From the NCBI RefSeq assembly GCF_028737265.1, contig NZ_JAQZAK010000004.1, positions 248,001-312,000 on the forward strand: 64,000 nt of DNA, in the 5' to 3' direction. The stretch comes from Actinomycetospora callitridis. GTDB taxonomy: Bacteria; Actinomycetota; Actinomycetes; Mycobacteriales; Pseudonocardiaceae. Shown piece after piece: positions 1 to 9,380 of this stretch (the first letter of the stretch is position 1; each line of letters starts with the position of its first letter). A model generated the notes under the pieces. It had not been told where the DNA came from. It saw nothing but the letters and a program-made list of their open reading frames with translations, and made no database searches. Made by a program: the position numbers and the translations under genes.

Positions 1-16
1 CGGTGGTCGATGAGCT

Positions 17-538
17 TCATGTGGAGGAGGTCCGTTGAGGTGGAGGGGTCGGCAGGGGCGGTCGAAGAGCGGTCGTGGGCACTTCGGGCCCGCGCGCACG
101 GTGGGTACGCGCGGACGGCACGGGGTGGGCGGTGGTCCCGCCCCGGGCCGCGACGAGCTCCGTCCGGACCCGTGACAGTTCTCGTCGGGCCTGATCGAGC
201 TCGTCGTGGGCCTGGTCCCGCTCGCGCGTGACCAGGGCCACCTCGTCCTGCAGCGACACGACCATCGCGGCCGCGGTGAGGGTCAGCCCCTCGTCGAACA
301 GCTCGCGGATCCGGGCGGCGAGGGCCAGCTGCCGACGCGACCAGCGTCGGTGCCCGCCGGCGGAACGATCCGGACGGACCATGCGACCCGCGTCCAGACT
401 CCGGAGGAACGCCTGCCTCACACCCAGGAACTCCGCTGCCTGACCGGTGGTCAGAGCGGGGGTCTCCTCGTCGTCGAGGCTCTCGGCGCCCACGGCTTCC
501 GTCGCGTCCTCAAGTTCGTGCACTGCGTGCGTCCGCAC
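17..538 (-). CDS. MerR-type HTH DNA-binding protein
   Basis: Predicted transcription regulator of 173 aa. Residues about 30-70 look like a MerR-type winged helix: TTGQAAEFLGV, then an R-S-A-G-G-H-R-R-W wing typical of proteins that read tests such as 'GHRRW'. Residues about 100-130 are heptad-like and E/R/Q-rich, suggesting a dimerising coiled coil. The last 45 residues are Pro/Arg/Thr-rich and probably disordered. The GTG at 538 is used because a good promoter lies just upstream (566-594). A second in-frame GTG lies five codons downstream. The gene is divergent from the kinase at 770. No effector-binding domain is visible, so the signal sensed is unknown. Confidence 0.8.
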   Translation of the reverse strand: MRTHAVHELEDATEAVGAESLDDEETPALTTGQAAEFLGVRQAFLRSLDAGRMVRPDRSAGGHRRWSRRQLALAARIRELFDEGLTLTAAAMVVSLQDEVALVTRERDQAHDELDQARRELSRVRTELVAARGGTTAHPVPSARTHRARGPEVPTTALRPPLPTPPPQRTSST

Positions 539-565
539 CGCGTTGGGCAGGGCGGACGTCCCGAA

Positions 566-594
566 GTTCTACTCGCCACTGCAATTTCTGTCAA
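566..594 (-). promoter_or_regulatory. Sigma70-type promoter of the MerR-like gene
   Basis: On the minus strand TTGACA (589-594) and TAGAAC (566-571) are separated by exactly 17 bp. This is a near-consensus housekeeping promoter reading toward the GTG at 538, which lies about 28 bp beyond the -10. The assignment rests on sequence match only. Confidence 0.6.
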
Positions 595-769
595 CGCTCG
601 ACGAGACACGAGCAGGGCCTGTCACCCGGAGGGAGTGATCCGTGGGCGACGGTCGGGCGACGGGGTGCCCACGATCACCCGAATTCGTGGACTCGGTATG
701 TCGATGTGGCCCGATCCGGGTATTCGTGGTGGAAGGATGGGACTCGGTGTCGAGTAGGGGGGGTGGAGG

Positions 770-2578
770 ATGGGCCAGTCGGATCCGTCCGCGTTCCCGT
801 CCGCGCCCGGCCCGCTCCCCGAGCGTCTCGGTCAGCGCTTCGCCCTCGGCGAGCTGATCGGCCGGGGCACGTGCTCCGAGGTCTACCGCGCCCACGATCT
901 CCTCCTCGACCGCGACGCCGCCGTGAAGATCTTCCCGGTGGCCGACGACCCGCGCATCGAGCGCGAGGTCTCGCTCACCGCGTCGATGGACCACCCGAAC
1001 CTCGTGCCCGTCTACGACGTCGGCAGCGTGAACGGCCGGGCGTTCGTGGTGATGGCCCTGCTCGAGGGCGGCAACCTCTCCGACCGCCTCGCCGACGGCC
1101 CTCTCCCGGTCGCCGAGACGCTGCTGGCCGTGGCGGCGGTGGCCGACGCGCTCGGTCACGTGCACCGTGCGGGCGTCCTGCACCGCGACGTGACGCCCCG
1201 CAACGTCCTCTTCGACGGCGACGGCCGGGCGCACCTGTCCGACTTCGGTGTCGCCTTCGTCGCCGACGCCCCGCGCATCACCGACACCGGCATCGTCGTC
1301 GGCTCGGCGCCCTACCTCGCCCCCGAGCAGGTCCGCGGCGAGGCCGTGGGCGCGCCCGCCGACGTCTACGCCCTGGGCCTCGTGATGATCGAGGCGCTGA
1401 CCGGGCGTCCGGCCTATGAGGGCGCCCCGCTGGCCGCCGCCCGCGAGCGCCTGGAGCGTCGTCCCGAGGTCCCCGAGGGCCTCGACTTCGAGATCGTCAC
1501 GCTCCTCGAGGCGATGACCGCGGACGATCCCGCCCACCGCCCGCCCGCCGAGAACGTGTGCATCGGCCTGCGCCGGGCCGCGCTCGCCGCGGAGACGCTG
1601 CCCGCGAACGGCGCGCCCCTCCCGTTCGCCGGCCTCGGGCTGCCCGGCCTCCTCCACGCCACGACCGACACGTCCGCCACCACCACCACCTTCGCCACCT
1701 CGGGCGCCACCACCGCCGCGTCCCGGGAGGAGACCCCGGCCCGCGAGCCGCGTCCCGTCCTCGCCCGGTCCGGCGGTCTCGTGATCGCGGCCTCGGTGGC
1801 CGCGGCGGTCCTGCTCGCCGGCGGCGTCGTCGTCGCCTCGGCCTGGACCGTCGACAGCGTCGCGGCCTCCGCCCCGCCGGCGGCCACGCTGGCCCCGCCG
1901 ACCGCGGAGGTCGTGGCCGACCCCGGTCCGGGGTCGCTCGTCGGCCGCGGGTCCGGCCGGTCCGAGGCGCGCGACGAGGACCGCGGTGCGCGCGGTGACG
2001 ACGAGCCGGTGACGGTGCGCCGCGGATCGAGCGCGCCGCAGCGCGCCGCGACCACCTCGACCGACGGCGGCGCGGCGTCCTCCGCACCCCGCGAGACCAC
2101 GTCGAGGGCGCCCACCACGCAGACCTCCGCGGAGCCGACCCGGGAGACGACCCCGGAGACATCGTCGTCCGAGCCGTCGTCCGAGCCGTCGTCCGAGCCG
2201 TCGTCCGAGCCGTCCTCCGAGCCGAGCGAGAGCACCGAGTCGTCGGCGCCGGCGCTCGTCCCGGGTCTGCCGTCGGTGTCCCTGCCGTCGGTGTCCCTGC
2301 CGTCGGTGTCCCTGCCGTCGGTGTCGCTGCCCCTGCCCACGGGGACGTCGTCGACCACCACCACGGCGCCCTCGTCGAGCAGCACCTCGAGCAGCACCAC
2401 CTCGAGCACGGCATCGTCGTCGACCACCGACGCCGAGTCGACGAACACTGCCCCGGCCTCCCGCACCGAGGCGAGCAACGACGCGGCGCCCCGCACCACG
2501 ACGACGACGCCGAAGCGCGCGGCCGCCCTCACCGACCCGGCGGTCGAGGCGCTCGGCGGGGTGCTCGGCAGGCGCTGA
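770..2578 (+). CDS. Membrane Ser/Thr protein kinase with repetitive exterior
   Basis: PknB-type kinase of 602 aa. The kinase domain spans about residues 24-275: Gly-rich loop GRGTCSEVY, ATP lysine K53, Glu in REVSLTA, catalytic D140, N145, DFG at 158-160 and APEQ. The catalytic loop reads HRDVTPRN, so the usual Lys two residues after Asp is Thr142. One membrane helix (about 337-360) follows. The exterior, about 240 residues, is rich in Ser/Thr/Pro/Glu with SSEP (x4-5) and LPSVS (x4) tandem repeats and no folded sensor domain. The ATG at 770 follows a GGAGG-like site. A PP2C phosphatase lies 2.4 kb downstream and could be a counter-enzyme. Activity of the altered loop is uncertain. Confidence 0.88.
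   Translation: MGQSDPSAFPSAPGPLPERLGQRFALGELIGRGTCSEVYRAHDLLLDRDAAVKIFPVADDPRIEREVSLTASMDHPNLVPVYDVGSVNGRAFVVMALLEGGNLSDRLADGPLPVAETLLAVAAVADALGHVHRAGVLHRDVTPRNVLFDGDGRAHLSDFGVAFVADAPRITDTGIVVGSAPYLAPEQVRGEAVGAPADVYALGLVMIEALTGRPAYEGAPLAAARERLERRPEVPEGLDFEIVTLLEAMTADDPAHRPPAENVCIGLRRAALAAETLPANGAPLPFAGLGLPGLLHATTDTSATTTTFATSGATTAASREETPAREPRPVLARSGGLVIAASVAAAVLLAGGVVVASAWTVDSVAASAPPAATLAPPTAEVVADPGPGSLVGRGSGRSEARDEDRGARGDDEPVTVRRGSSAPQRAATTSTDGGAASSAPRETTSRAPTTQTSAEPTRETTPETSSSEPSSEPSSEPSSEPSSEPSESTESSAPALVPGLPSVSLPSVSLPSVSLPSVSLPLPTGTSSTTTTAPSSSSTSSSTTSSTASSSTTDAESTNTAPASRTEASNDAAPRTTTTTPKRAAALTDPAVEALGGVLGRR
2161..2338 (+). repeat. In-frame tandem repeats of the kinase exterior
   Basis: Two short in-frame arrays lie close together. 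A 12-bp unit encoding S-S-E-P is repeated about five times (about 2164-2228), and a 15-bp unit ctgccgtcggtgtcc encoding L-P-S-V-S is repeated four times (about 2269-2328). Copies are almost identical at DNA level, so recent slippage is likely and copy number may vary between strains. Confidence 0.8.
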
Positions 2579-2597
2579 CCGACCCGCTGACCGACCT

Positions 2598-4232
2598 TCA
2601 GCGCAGCGAGGCCATCGACCGGACGTCGAGGCGCCGCAGCACCCGGTCGGCCACCTCGGGGTCGACGCCCGGCTCGCTGCGGGCGGCGAGCACCTCGCGG
2701 CGCGCGGCGGCGAGGGCGAGCGACTGCACCCGGTTCCACTGGTCGCGACGCCGGCGCAGGGTCGCGAGGCGGCGCTCGTAGTCGGCGCGGTCGGTCGCGT
2801 CGTCCCCCGGCGCGCCGCCCATCCCGCCACCCGGCCCACCCTCCGCCGCGCCGAGGCGGGCGAAGCGGGCACGCAGCTCGCCGAGCACCTCCTCGCCGAC
2901 GCCGTCGTCGAGGCCGAGGGCCTCGCGGTCGAGGCCCGCGAGCTCGGTGAGCGCCGCCCGGCGCGCCCGGCCGGCGAGGCGCTGCTCGGCGTCGCGCCCG
3001 ACCTCCTCGCCCTCCTGCACCCCGAGCCGGCGCAGGAGCAGCGGCAGCGTCAGGCCCGGCACGACGAGCGTCGCGACGAGCACCCCGGCGGCGATGATCA
3101 CCAGCTCGGTGCGGAACGGGAACGGGCTGCCGTCGGCGGTGAGGCGCGGCAGGGCGAGGGCCAGCGCGAGGGTGGCGAGGCCCCGCATCCCCGACCAGGT
3201 CAGCACCGCGGCCTCGGCCGCGGTCCGTGGTGCGGCGAGCTCGGCACCACCGCGCCGGCGCACCACCACGAGCGCGGCGAGCGTCCACACCGCCCGCACC
3301 GCGATCACGACGACGGCGACGACCGCCGCGTCGGCCACCATCCCGCCGAGCCCGGCGCCGGCGTCGGCGACCACCGCGCGCAGCTCGAGCCCGATCAGCG
3401 CGAACGCGGCCGCGGTCACGAGCATCTCGACGACGTTCCAGAACGCCCCGCCGACGAGACGCTGCTCGACGTCGTCGGCGTCGGCGCGCTCGCGGGTCTG
3501 CAGCGCGGCCACGACGACGGCGATCACCCCGGAGGCCTCGATCCCGTCGGCGGCCAGGTAGACGGCGAAGGGCAGCACGAGGGTCAGGGCGTTCGGGGCG
3601 ACGGGGTCGGTCAGCCGGTCGGCCAGGCGCCCGGCGAGCCACGCCGCGGCGAGACCGACGAGCACCGCCCCCACGGCGGCCCACACCAGCTCGAGCAGGG
3701 TGCCCGCGCCCGCGGCCTCCCCCGACACGGTCGCGGCGATCGCGGCCTGGAACACGACCAGCGCGGTGGCGTCGTTGAACAGCCCCTCGCTCTGCAGCAC
3801 CGAGACGAGCCGGCGCGGCATCCGCAGCGGCCCGGCGACGGCCTCGACGGCCACCGGGTCGGGCGGGGCGACGGCGGCGCCGATCGCGAGGGCGGCGCCG
3901 ATCGCGATGCCCGGCACCAGCCACACCACCGTGGCGCCCACCGCCGCGATGGTCACCGCCACCAGCAGCACGGCGAGGAACAGCACCGAGCGCCAGCGCT
4001 CGCGGAACACCGTCCACGACGCCCGCTGCGCGGTGGCGAACAGCAGCGGCGGCAGGAACAGCGGCAGGATCAGCTCGGGGTCGAACTGCGGGGCGTCGAC
4101 GCCGGGGACGAACGCCGCCCCCGCGCCGACGAGCACGAGCAGCACCGGCCACGGCAGCCGGAGGCGGTCACCCACGCCCACGAGCACGACCCCGACGAGC
4201 AACGCCGCGACCACGAGCGCCAGCACGGTCAT
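2598..4232 (-). CDS. CPA1-family Na+/H+ antiporter
   Basis: Monovalent cation/proton antiporter (NhaP/CPA1 type) of the cytoplasmic membrane, 544 aa from the ATG at 4232. About twelve hydrophobic segments cover residues 1-395. Family hallmarks are visible: PPDPVAVEAV and the SEGLFNDATALV segment with the conserved N-D pair of the ion site. A soluble tail of about 150 residues rich in Arg/Glu follows, as is usual for CPA1 proteins. The frame stays open upstream to 4346, but that extension lacks hydrophobic character and crosses the start region of the divergent gene, so 4232 (MTVLALVVA) is chosen. It converges on the kinase gene with a 19-bp gap. Confidence 0.9.
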   Translation of the reverse strand: MTVLALVVAALLVGVVLVGVGDRLRLPWPVLLVLVGAGAAFVPGVDAPQFDPELILPLFLPPLLFATAQRASWTVFRERWRSVLFLAVLLVAVTIAAVGATVVWLVPGIAIGAALAIGAAVAPPDPVAVEAVAGPLRMPRRLVSVLQSEGLFNDATALVVFQAAIAATVSGEAAGAGTLLELVWAAVGAVLVGLAAAWLAGRLADRLTDPVAPNALTLVLPFAVYLAADGIEASGVIAVVVAALQTRERADADDVEQRLVGGAFWNVVEMLVTAAAFALIGLELRAVVADAGAGLGGMVADAAVVAVVVIAVRAVWTLAALVVVRRRGGAELAAPRTAAEAAVLTWSGMRGLATLALALALPRLTADGSPFPFRTELVIIAAGVLVATLVVPGLTLPLLLRRLGVQEGEEVGRDAEQRLAGRARRAALTELAGLDREALGLDDGVGEEVLGELRARFARLGAAEGGPGGGMGGAPGDDATDRADYERRLATLRRRRDQWNRVQSLALAAARREVLAARSEPGVDPEVADRVLRRLDVRSMASLR

Positions 4233-4284
4233 GCGGCCGGACCCTGCCAGAGCACCGGCGGACCGACGCGGCATGCTGATCCCC

Positions 4285-4848
4285 ATGGCGGGATTCCGGG
4301 ACCTCGTGGGGCGGGCACTGCAGGCCGGGCTGGACCTGCTGAACAAGCAGGCGGACAGCCAGGGTCGGCAGCAGGGCCGGGAGCAGGACCGGCAGCAGGA
4401 CCGGGGCGGGCCTCCCCCGGGCCGGCCGGGACCGTCGCCCGCGGGCGGTGGCGTGCGGACCGCGGCCGCGAACGAGCGTGCCGGCGCGATCGCCTACCAG
4501 CCCGACCTCGACGGTGCCGCCGATCCGGGCGAGGTCGTGTGGACCTGGGTGCCCTACGAGGAGGACGCCTCGCAGGGCAAGGACCGTCCCGTGCTCGTCG
4601 TCGCCCGCGGCAAGGACGGCGACCTGCTCGGCCTGATGCTCTCGAGCCAGGGCCACCGCCGCGACGACGCGCACTGGCTGAGCGTCGGGTCGGGCCCGTG
4701 GGACCGCGAGGGGCGCGAGTCCTTCGTCCGCCTCGACCGCGTCCTGGAGATTCCGGAGGACGGCATCCGGCGCGAGGGCGCGATCATGCCCGCCGGGGCG
4801 TTCGAGCACGTGGCGGACGAGCTGCGCAGCGGCTACGGCTGGCGCTGA
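4285..4848 (+). CDS. PemK/MazF-like protein without adjacent antitoxin
   Basis: 187-aa protein whose C-terminal 110 residues resemble actinobacterial proteins annotated PemK/MazF: VVWTWVPYEED, then KDRPVLVVAR, LGLMLSSQGH and a C-terminal REGAIMP. MazF enzymes are mRNA endonucleases; whether this branch cleaves RNA is not established from sequence. The first about 60 residues are a Gln/Arg/Gly/Pro-rich linker after an amphipathic start. ATG 4285 is used; another in-frame ATG lies at 4273. It is divergent from the antiporter (52-bp gap). No small antitoxin gene sits beside it, so a classic toxin-antitoxin pair is not supported. Confidence 0.7.
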   Translation: MAGFRDLVGRALQAGLDLLNKQADSQGRQQGREQDRQQDRGGPPPGRPGPSPAGGGVRTAAANERAGAIAYQPDLDGAADPGEVVWTWVPYEEDASQGKDRPVLVVARGKDGDLLGLMLSSQGHRRDDAHWLSVGSGPWDREGRESFVRLDRVLEIPEDGIRREGAIMPAGAFEHVADELRSGYGWR

Positions 4849-4964
4849 CCACGCGAGGAGCCGCTACCCTCCAGCCACCGACCCGGCGCCCTGTCCGGGT
4901 TTCGATCGTCCTCCGTCACCGCGTCGCGGCTGCTCGGCCGGGCCCGAGGGTGTAAGGAGTGCCC

Positions 4965-5909
4965 GTGCCGATCGAGCCCGCGTCCGTCTCGCCCTCCGTG
5001 TCCTGCGGAGCCTGCGGCGAGCCCACCACCGGAGAGGACGCGCGCTGCGAGGCCTGCGGGCGCCGTCCCGCGGGCGTCGAGCACGCCGAGGACGTCCTCG
5101 AGAACCCTGATACGGGGACCGCCGCCCTGATCGTGCTGGGCGCCGGCGTCACCGACCGCGGACACCGCCGCCGGCGCAACGAGGACGCGTTCGACCTGGT
5201 CCGCGTCGCCACCGACACCGGCGACGTGGTCGTCGCCGTCGTCTGCGACGGGGTCGCCTCCGTGCCCGGCGGTGCCACGGCGTCGCGCGCGGCCTGCGAC
5301 GTCGCGGTGGCCGCCGGCCGGGAGGCGCTGGCCGGCGGGCAGGATCTCGACGAGGCCGCCGCCACCACGGCCGACGCCGCGCGCCGGGCCGTCGCCGCGC
5401 TCGCGCCGGGTGCCGGCCAGGCCCCGGCGTGCACCTACGTCGCGGCCGTGCTCGACGCCGAGCGCGCGGTGGTGAGCTGGGTCGGCGACAGCCGTGCCTA
5501 CTGGCTCTGCCCCGCGACGCCCGAGGACTCGGCGGTGCTCACCGAGGACGACTCGTGGGCCGCCGAGATGGTGGCCGCCGGCGTCGTCGGCGCGGAGGAC
5601 GCCCTGTCGGACCCGCGCGCGCACGTCATCACCCGCTGGCTCGCGGCCGACGCCCCGGACGTCGTCGCCCGCCACCGCAGCTGGGTCCTCGACGACACCG
5701 GCGTCCTGCTGCTGTGCAGCGACGGGGTGTGGAACCACCTCCCCGACCCCGCGGTGCTCGCCGCGGCCCTGCCGTCGGCGACGACGCCCACCGACGCGGA
5801 CGGGGTGCACGCGGGCGCGCTCGCCCTCGTCGACGCGGCCCTCGACGACGGCGGCCACGACAACGCCACCGCCATCCTGCTCGCGGTCGGTCGGGCCCCC
5901 GGGGCCTGA
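4965..5909 (+). CDS. PP2C-family protein phosphatase with zinc-ribbon-like N-terminus
   Basis: Metal-dependent Ser/Thr phosphatase (PPM/PP2C), 314 aa. Motifs in order: RRRRNEDAF, VVCDGVASVPGG, SWVGDSRAYW, LLCSDGVWNHL and GGHDNATAI, so the metal-binding Asp residues are all present. Ahead of the domain a CGAC...CEAC pair spaced about 16 residues looks like a small zinc ribbon. GTG 4965 is preferred because AAGGAG (4954-4959) lies 5 nt upstream; an earlier GTG at 4959 overlaps that site. It plausibly opposes the Ser/Thr kinases in this window, which is inference from family roles. It ends 4 bp before the convergent DUF2795-like gene. Confidence 0.88.
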   Translation: MPIEPASVSPSVSCGACGEPTTGEDARCEACGRRPAGVEHAEDVLENPDTGTAALIVLGAGVTDRGHRRRRNEDAFDLVRVATDTGDVVVAVVCDGVASVPGGATASRAACDVAVAAGREALAGGQDLDEAAATTADAARRAVAALAPGAGQAPACTYVAAVLDAERAVVSWVGDSRAYWLCPATPEDSAVLTEDDSWAAEMVAAGVVGAEDALSDPRAHVITRWLAADAPDVVARHRSWVLDDTGVLLLCSDGVWNHLPDPAVLAAALPSATTPTDADGVHAGALALVDAALDDGGHDNATAILLAVGRAPGA

Positions 5910-5913
5910 GCGG

Positions 5914-6156
5914 TCACAGGGGTGTGCGCGACGCCAGGTGGGCCGGCGTCATCGCCAGGGCGATCATGACCTCGCCCGCGTCGACGTAGGCACGGTCGGG
6001 GATCTGCTCGAGCTTCGTGCGCGTGCGCGGGTCGACGCCGTAGTCGTCGGCCACGGCGAGCACCTGCCACCGCCGCAGCGGGAAGCGCTCGCCGTCGAGG
6101 ACGGCGCGGAATCCGGGCACCCCTCCACGGGTACCGGCGGCCGCCGCGGTCGACAA
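5914..6156 (-). CDS. Small DUF2795-like protein
   Basis: 80-aa protein. Residues about 17-65 resemble DUF2795: a short hydrophobic stretch, FPLRRWQVLAVADDYG, then LEQIPDRAYVDAGEV, matching the family's 'LEQLPDREF...AxEV' ending. Function of that family is unknown to me. The longest form starts at TTG 6156; a GTG at the V of GGVPGF is an alternative with a GGAGG stretch ahead but very short spacing. Convergent with the phosphatase gene, and upstream of nothing obvious on its own strand except tsaD 24 bp away. Confidence 0.6.
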   Translation of the reverse strand: MSTAAAAGTRGGVPGFRAVLDGERFPLRRWQVLAVADDYGVDPRTRTKLEQIPDRAYVDAGEVMIALAMTPAHLASRTPL

Positions 6157-6180
6157 CGTGAGCGTTCCGACAGCCGGAGT

Positions 6181-7263
6181 TCACGCCACGGGTAACGCCC
6201 GTGTCCCGTGCAGCAACGCCCCGGTCAGCCGCGCGCGCGGGTCGGCGGCCACGTCGAGGGGGTCGGGCTCGACGTCGGCGCGCACCAGCAGGTCACCGAG
6301 GGCGGCGATCATCGCGCCGTTGTCGGTGCACAGCCGGATCGGCGGGACGCGCAGGGTGAGGCCGGCGGCGGCGCAGCGCTCCTCCATCAGCGAGCGCACG
6401 CGGGAGTTCGCCGCGACCCCGCCGACCATGAGCAGGGTGTCGGCGCCCTGGTCGGCGCAGGCGGCGACGGCCTTGCGGGCGAGGGTGTCCGCCACCGCCT
6501 CCTGGAACGAGGCCGCGACGTCGGGCACGGGCAAGGTCCCGTCGTGGGCCTCGACCCAGCGGGCGACGGCGGTCTTGAGCCCCGAGAACGAGAACGTCCA
6601 CGGCGGGTCGGACGGACCGGTGAGCGGGCGCGGGAAGGCGATCGCGCGCGGGTCGCCGTCGCGGGCGGCGCGGTCGATCGCCGGACCGCCCGGGTAGGGC
6701 AGGCCGAGGAGGCGCGCGACCTTGTCGAACGCCTCGCCCGCGGCGTCGTCGACGGTGTCGCCGAGGTGCACGATCTCGTCGCGGGCCAGGTCGCCGACGC
6801 TGAGCAGCGACGTGTGCCCGCCCGAGACGATGAGCGCGACGCAGCGCTCGGGCAGCGGGCCGTGGTCGAGCACGTCGACCGCGGCGTGCCCCGCGAGGTG
6901 GTGCACGGCGTAGAGCGGCACCCCGGCGGCCAGGGCGTACGCCTTGCCCGCCGCCAGCCCGACCTGCAGCGCCGGGCTCAGACCGGGCCCCGCGGTGACG
7001 GCGACCGCGGTGACGTCGGCGAGGTCCACCTGGGCGCGCTGCAGCGCCGTGCGCACCATCGGCGCCATCGCCTCGAGGTGCGCGCGCGCCGCGACCTCGG
7101 GCACCACGCCGCCGAAGCGCGCGTGCTCCTCCATGCTCGACGCCAGCGCGTCGCCGAGGAGCACCCCGCCCGAGACCAGGCCCACCCCGGTCTCGTCGCA
7201 GGACGTCTCGATGCCGAGGACCAGGGGCGCGCTCACCCCGTCATTCTGCCCTCGCTGAGACAT
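6181..7263 (-). CDS. tsaD: tRNA N6-threonylcarbamoyladenosine transferase
   Basis: TsaD (formerly Gcp/YgjD), about 360 aa, transfers the threonylcarbamoyl group to A37 of ANN-decoding tRNAs together with TsaB/TsaE. Visible landmarks: [14 protein letters not shown] near the N-terminus, the metal-binding HLAGHAAVD histidines, [28 protein letters not shown] and a C-terminal [12 protein letters not shown] 7263 is used; GTG 7236 (MSAPLVLG) would give about the usual length and has GAGGG upstream. It is the last gene of the FAD monooxygenase-epimerase operon, an unusual setting, since tsaD commonly follows tsaB/rimI in actinobacteria. Confidence 0.95.
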   Translation of the reverse strand: MSQRGQNDGVSAPLVLGIETSCDETGVGLVSGGVLLGDALASSMEEHARFGGVVPEVAARAHLEAMAPMVRTALQRAQVDLADVTAVAVTAGPGLSPALQVGLAAGKAYALAAGVPLYAVHHLAGHAAVDVLDHGPLPERCVALIVSGGHTSLLSVGDLARDEIVHLGDTVDDAAGEAFDKVARLLGLPYPGGPAIDRAARDGDPRAIAFPRPLTGPSDPPWTFSFSGLKTAVARWVEAHDGTLPVPDVAASFQEAVADTLARKAVAACADQGADTLLMVGGVAANSRVRSLMEERCAAAGLTLRVPPIRLCTDNGAMIAALGDLLVRADVEPDPLDVAADPRARLTGALLHGTRALPVA

Positions 7264-7268
7264 GACCC

Positions 7269-8222
7269 TCAGGCCGGCACCAGCCGCCGGCGGGTGCGGT
7301 CGGGGTCGGCGCGGTACCAGGCGAGGGTGGCGGCGATGCCGTCGTCCCAGTCGCTCGCGCGGGTGGCGAACGAGGCCCGGAACGCGGAGTCGTCGACGAG
7401 GAAGGGCTGCTCGAACTGGTAGAGCAGCTCGGCGCCCTCGCGCGCGATCGGCGAGACGAGGCGCATCGCCGCGACCATCGCCGGGGTGATCCGGCCGACC
7501 CGGGGCTCGTGGCCCGCGGCGGCGAAGACGCGCTCGACGAACCGGCGGCCGGTGATCGCCGGCGGCACCGGCGTGTGCCAGACGCGGCCGGTGGCGCTCG
7601 CCGGGGCGAGGGAGAGCTCGACGAGCGCGGCCCCGACGTCGGGGGTGTAGCCGGCGGTCATCGGGAGGTCGGGGTCGCCCGGCCAGCGGACCGTCCGGCC
7701 CTGCGCGGCCTCGCCGAAGACCCCGGCGGCCAGGAGCGACTCCACGCCCGGTCCCCACAGCTCCGGCGCGCGCCCGATCACGGTCTCGACCTCGCCGCGC
7801 GCGTGCGCGGCGAGCACCATCTCGGCGAGCCACGCCCGCAGCACGCCCTTGGACGACACCGGCGCGACCGTCGTGTCCTCGCGCATCGGGGCGTCGACCT
7901 TCCCGTACATCCAGGTGTCGTCGGCGAACACCAGCCGCGCCCCCGCCGCGCCCGCGGCCGCGAGCAGCGCCCGGGTGACCGCCGGGAACGCGGCCCGCCA
8001 GGTGGTGAACGGCGGGTTCACGCAGTGGTGGACCACGACCGCGTCGCGGCAGACGTCCCGCATCGCGGCGGCGTCTCGTGCGTCGGCGGCGACCGCCTCG
8101 CCGCCCTCGACCGGGGTGCCCGACCGCGTCACCGCCCGGACGGGCAGCCCACGGCGCACGAGGTCGGCGCAGACCGCCCGCCCGATCCCACCGCCGGCGC
8201 CGACGACGACGTGCGTGCTCAT
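7269..8222 (-). CDS. NAD(P)-dependent epimerase/reductase-like protein
   Basis: 317-aa Rossmann-fold protein of the extended SDR/epimerase group. The dinucleotide motif [10 protein letters not shown] opens the chain. The region around residue 100 reads DDTWMYG in place of a classic YxxxK tyrosine, so the active-site layout is atypical. The C-terminal half carries the substrate part. ATG 8222 overlaps the stop of the monooxygenase gene by 4 nt (ATGA), so the two are translationally coupled, and tsaD follows 5 bp later. Substrate unknown. Confidence 0.78.
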   Translation of the reverse strand: MSTHVVVGAGGGIGRAVCADLVRRGLPVRAVTRSGTPVEGGEAVAADARDAAAMRDVCRDAVVVHHCVNPPFTTWRAAFPAVTRALLAAAGAAGARLVFADDTWMYGKVDAPMREDTTVAPVSSKGVLRAWLAEMVLAAHARGEVETVIGRAPELWGPGVESLLAAGVFGEAAQGRTVRWPGDPDLPMTAGYTPDVGAALVELSLAPASATGRVWHTPVPPAITGRRFVERVFAAAGHEPRVGRITPAMVAAMRLVSPIAREGAELLYQFEQPFLVDDSAFRASFATRASDWDDGIAATLAWYRADPDRTRRRLVPA

Positions 8223-9370
8223 GAGCTGGTCTCCTTCTGGTGCGGGGTGTCGGGGGTGCCGAGCATGCGGTCGAGACCGGCGGCCGCGACGCCCGCCGGG
8301 AGGGCCGCGACGAGCGCGTTCCGCGCGGCGACCGCGAGCGGCGAGCGCCAGAGGGCCACCTCGCCCGCGCGGCGGGAGCGTCGCGCCACCGCCTCCGCGC
8401 CGGGGCGCCGGCGGGCCTCGTAGGCGGCGAGGGACGCCGGGTCGTCGGTGGCCTCCTCGGCGAGGGCCACCGCGTCGAGGAACGCCTGGGCCGCGCCCTG
8501 GCCGAGGTTCGGGGTCATCGCGTGGGCGGCGTCGCCGAGCAGGGCGATCCGGCCGTGGTGCCAGGAGCGCGGCGGGCGCAGGTCCTCGAGCGCGTGCACG
8601 AGCACCGGTCCCTCGACGGCGTCGAGCACGGACGGGATCGGGTCGTGCCAGCCCGCGAGTCGCGCGCGCAGCCAGGGCAGGTGGTCGTCGCGCGGGACCT
8701 CGGCGGTGGGTACGACGGCGTAGAGGTAGGTGCGCGCGCCGGGCAGCGGGCCGAGCCCGACGAGGGCGCCGTTCCCCCAGCTCTCGCCGCCCTCGGCCAG
8801 GTCGTGGGCGGCGATGAGCCGGAACGTGGTCTGCCCGGTGGGTCGCGGCACGGCCTCGGGCCACACGGCGGCCCGGATGGTGCTGCGCAGGCCGTCCGCG
8901 GCGACGACGAGCTCGGCGGGGTGCTCCCCGCCGGCGTCGTCGTGGACCACCGCGGGCCGGGCGGCGTCGCCGGGGTCGACCCGGCGCACCCCGACGCCCG
9001 TCGTGACCTCGGGGGCCGCGGTGCGCAGCAGGGCGTGCAGGTCGGGGCGCCGCAGCACGACGACGCCGTCACCCTGGCGCCGGCGCAGGTCGGCGGTGTC
9101 GGTGCGGGCGAGCCAGCGGCCCGACATGGTGCGGATGCCGCCCCCGACCTCGACGGTGCCCGCGGCCCGGGCCTGCGCGCCGAGCCCTCTCGGACCGGGA
9201 CCCAGCACGTCGAGTGCCCGCAACGCGTTCGGCCACACCGCGATCCCCGCGCCGGTCTCGTCGGGTTCGGACCTGCGCTCCAGGACCGTGACGTCCCATC
9301 CGTGCCGGCTCAGCGCGATCGCGCCCGCCAGCCCGCCCAGCCCCGCGCCCACGACCACCGCTCGTGCCAT
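8219..9370 (-). CDS. FAD-dependent monooxygenase
   Basis: Flavin monooxygenase of the PHBH/UbiH type, 383 aa. FAD motif [15 protein letters not shown] is at the N-terminus, the DG motif [12 protein letters not shown] near residue 155, and the second FAD motif [17 protein letters not shown] near 280. These enzymes hydroxylate aromatic or polyketide substrates with NAD(P)H; the substrate here cannot be told. ATG 9370 is chosen because GGAG lies about 8 nt upstream. The promoter region is shared with the divergent TetR gene and carries two matching operator-like sites, so repression by that TetR is likely. Confidence 0.88.
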   Translation of the reverse strand: MARAVVVGAGLGGLAGAIALSRHGWDVTVLERRSEPDETGAGIAVWPNALRALDVLGPGPRGLGAQARAAGTVEVGGGIRTMSGRWLARTDTADLRRRQGDGVVVLRRPDLHALLRTAAPEVTTGVGVRRVDPGDAARPAVVHDDAGGEHPAELVVAADGLRSTIRAAVWPEAVPRPTGQTTFRLIAAHDLAEGGESWGNGALVGLGPLPGARTYLYAVVPTAEVPRDDHLPWLRARLAGWHDPIPSVLDAVEGPVLVHALEDLRPPRSWHHGRIALLGDAAHAMTPNLGQGAAQAFLDAVALAEEATDDPASLAAYEARRRPGAEAVARRSRRAGEVALWRSPLAVAARNALVAALPAGVAAAGLDRMLGTPDTPHQKETSS

Positions 9371-9380
9371 GACCCTCACT

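Noticed and set aside
569-2872. Open minus-strand frame of 767 codons across the kinase gene
   Set aside because: Arg/Gly-rich translation typical of antisense frames in high-G+C DNA. The plus strand encodes a full kinase with motifs in order.
1414-4152. 912-codon minus-strand frame over the kinase tail and antiporter
   Set aside because: Its translation is low-complexity Arg/Ala/Gly with no motif, and it covers two genes recognised by clear motifs.
4285-4848. Toxin-antitoxin pair with the antiporter-side upstream frame
   Set aside because: The only upstream frame is the antisense of the antiporter; no small antitoxin gene is present.
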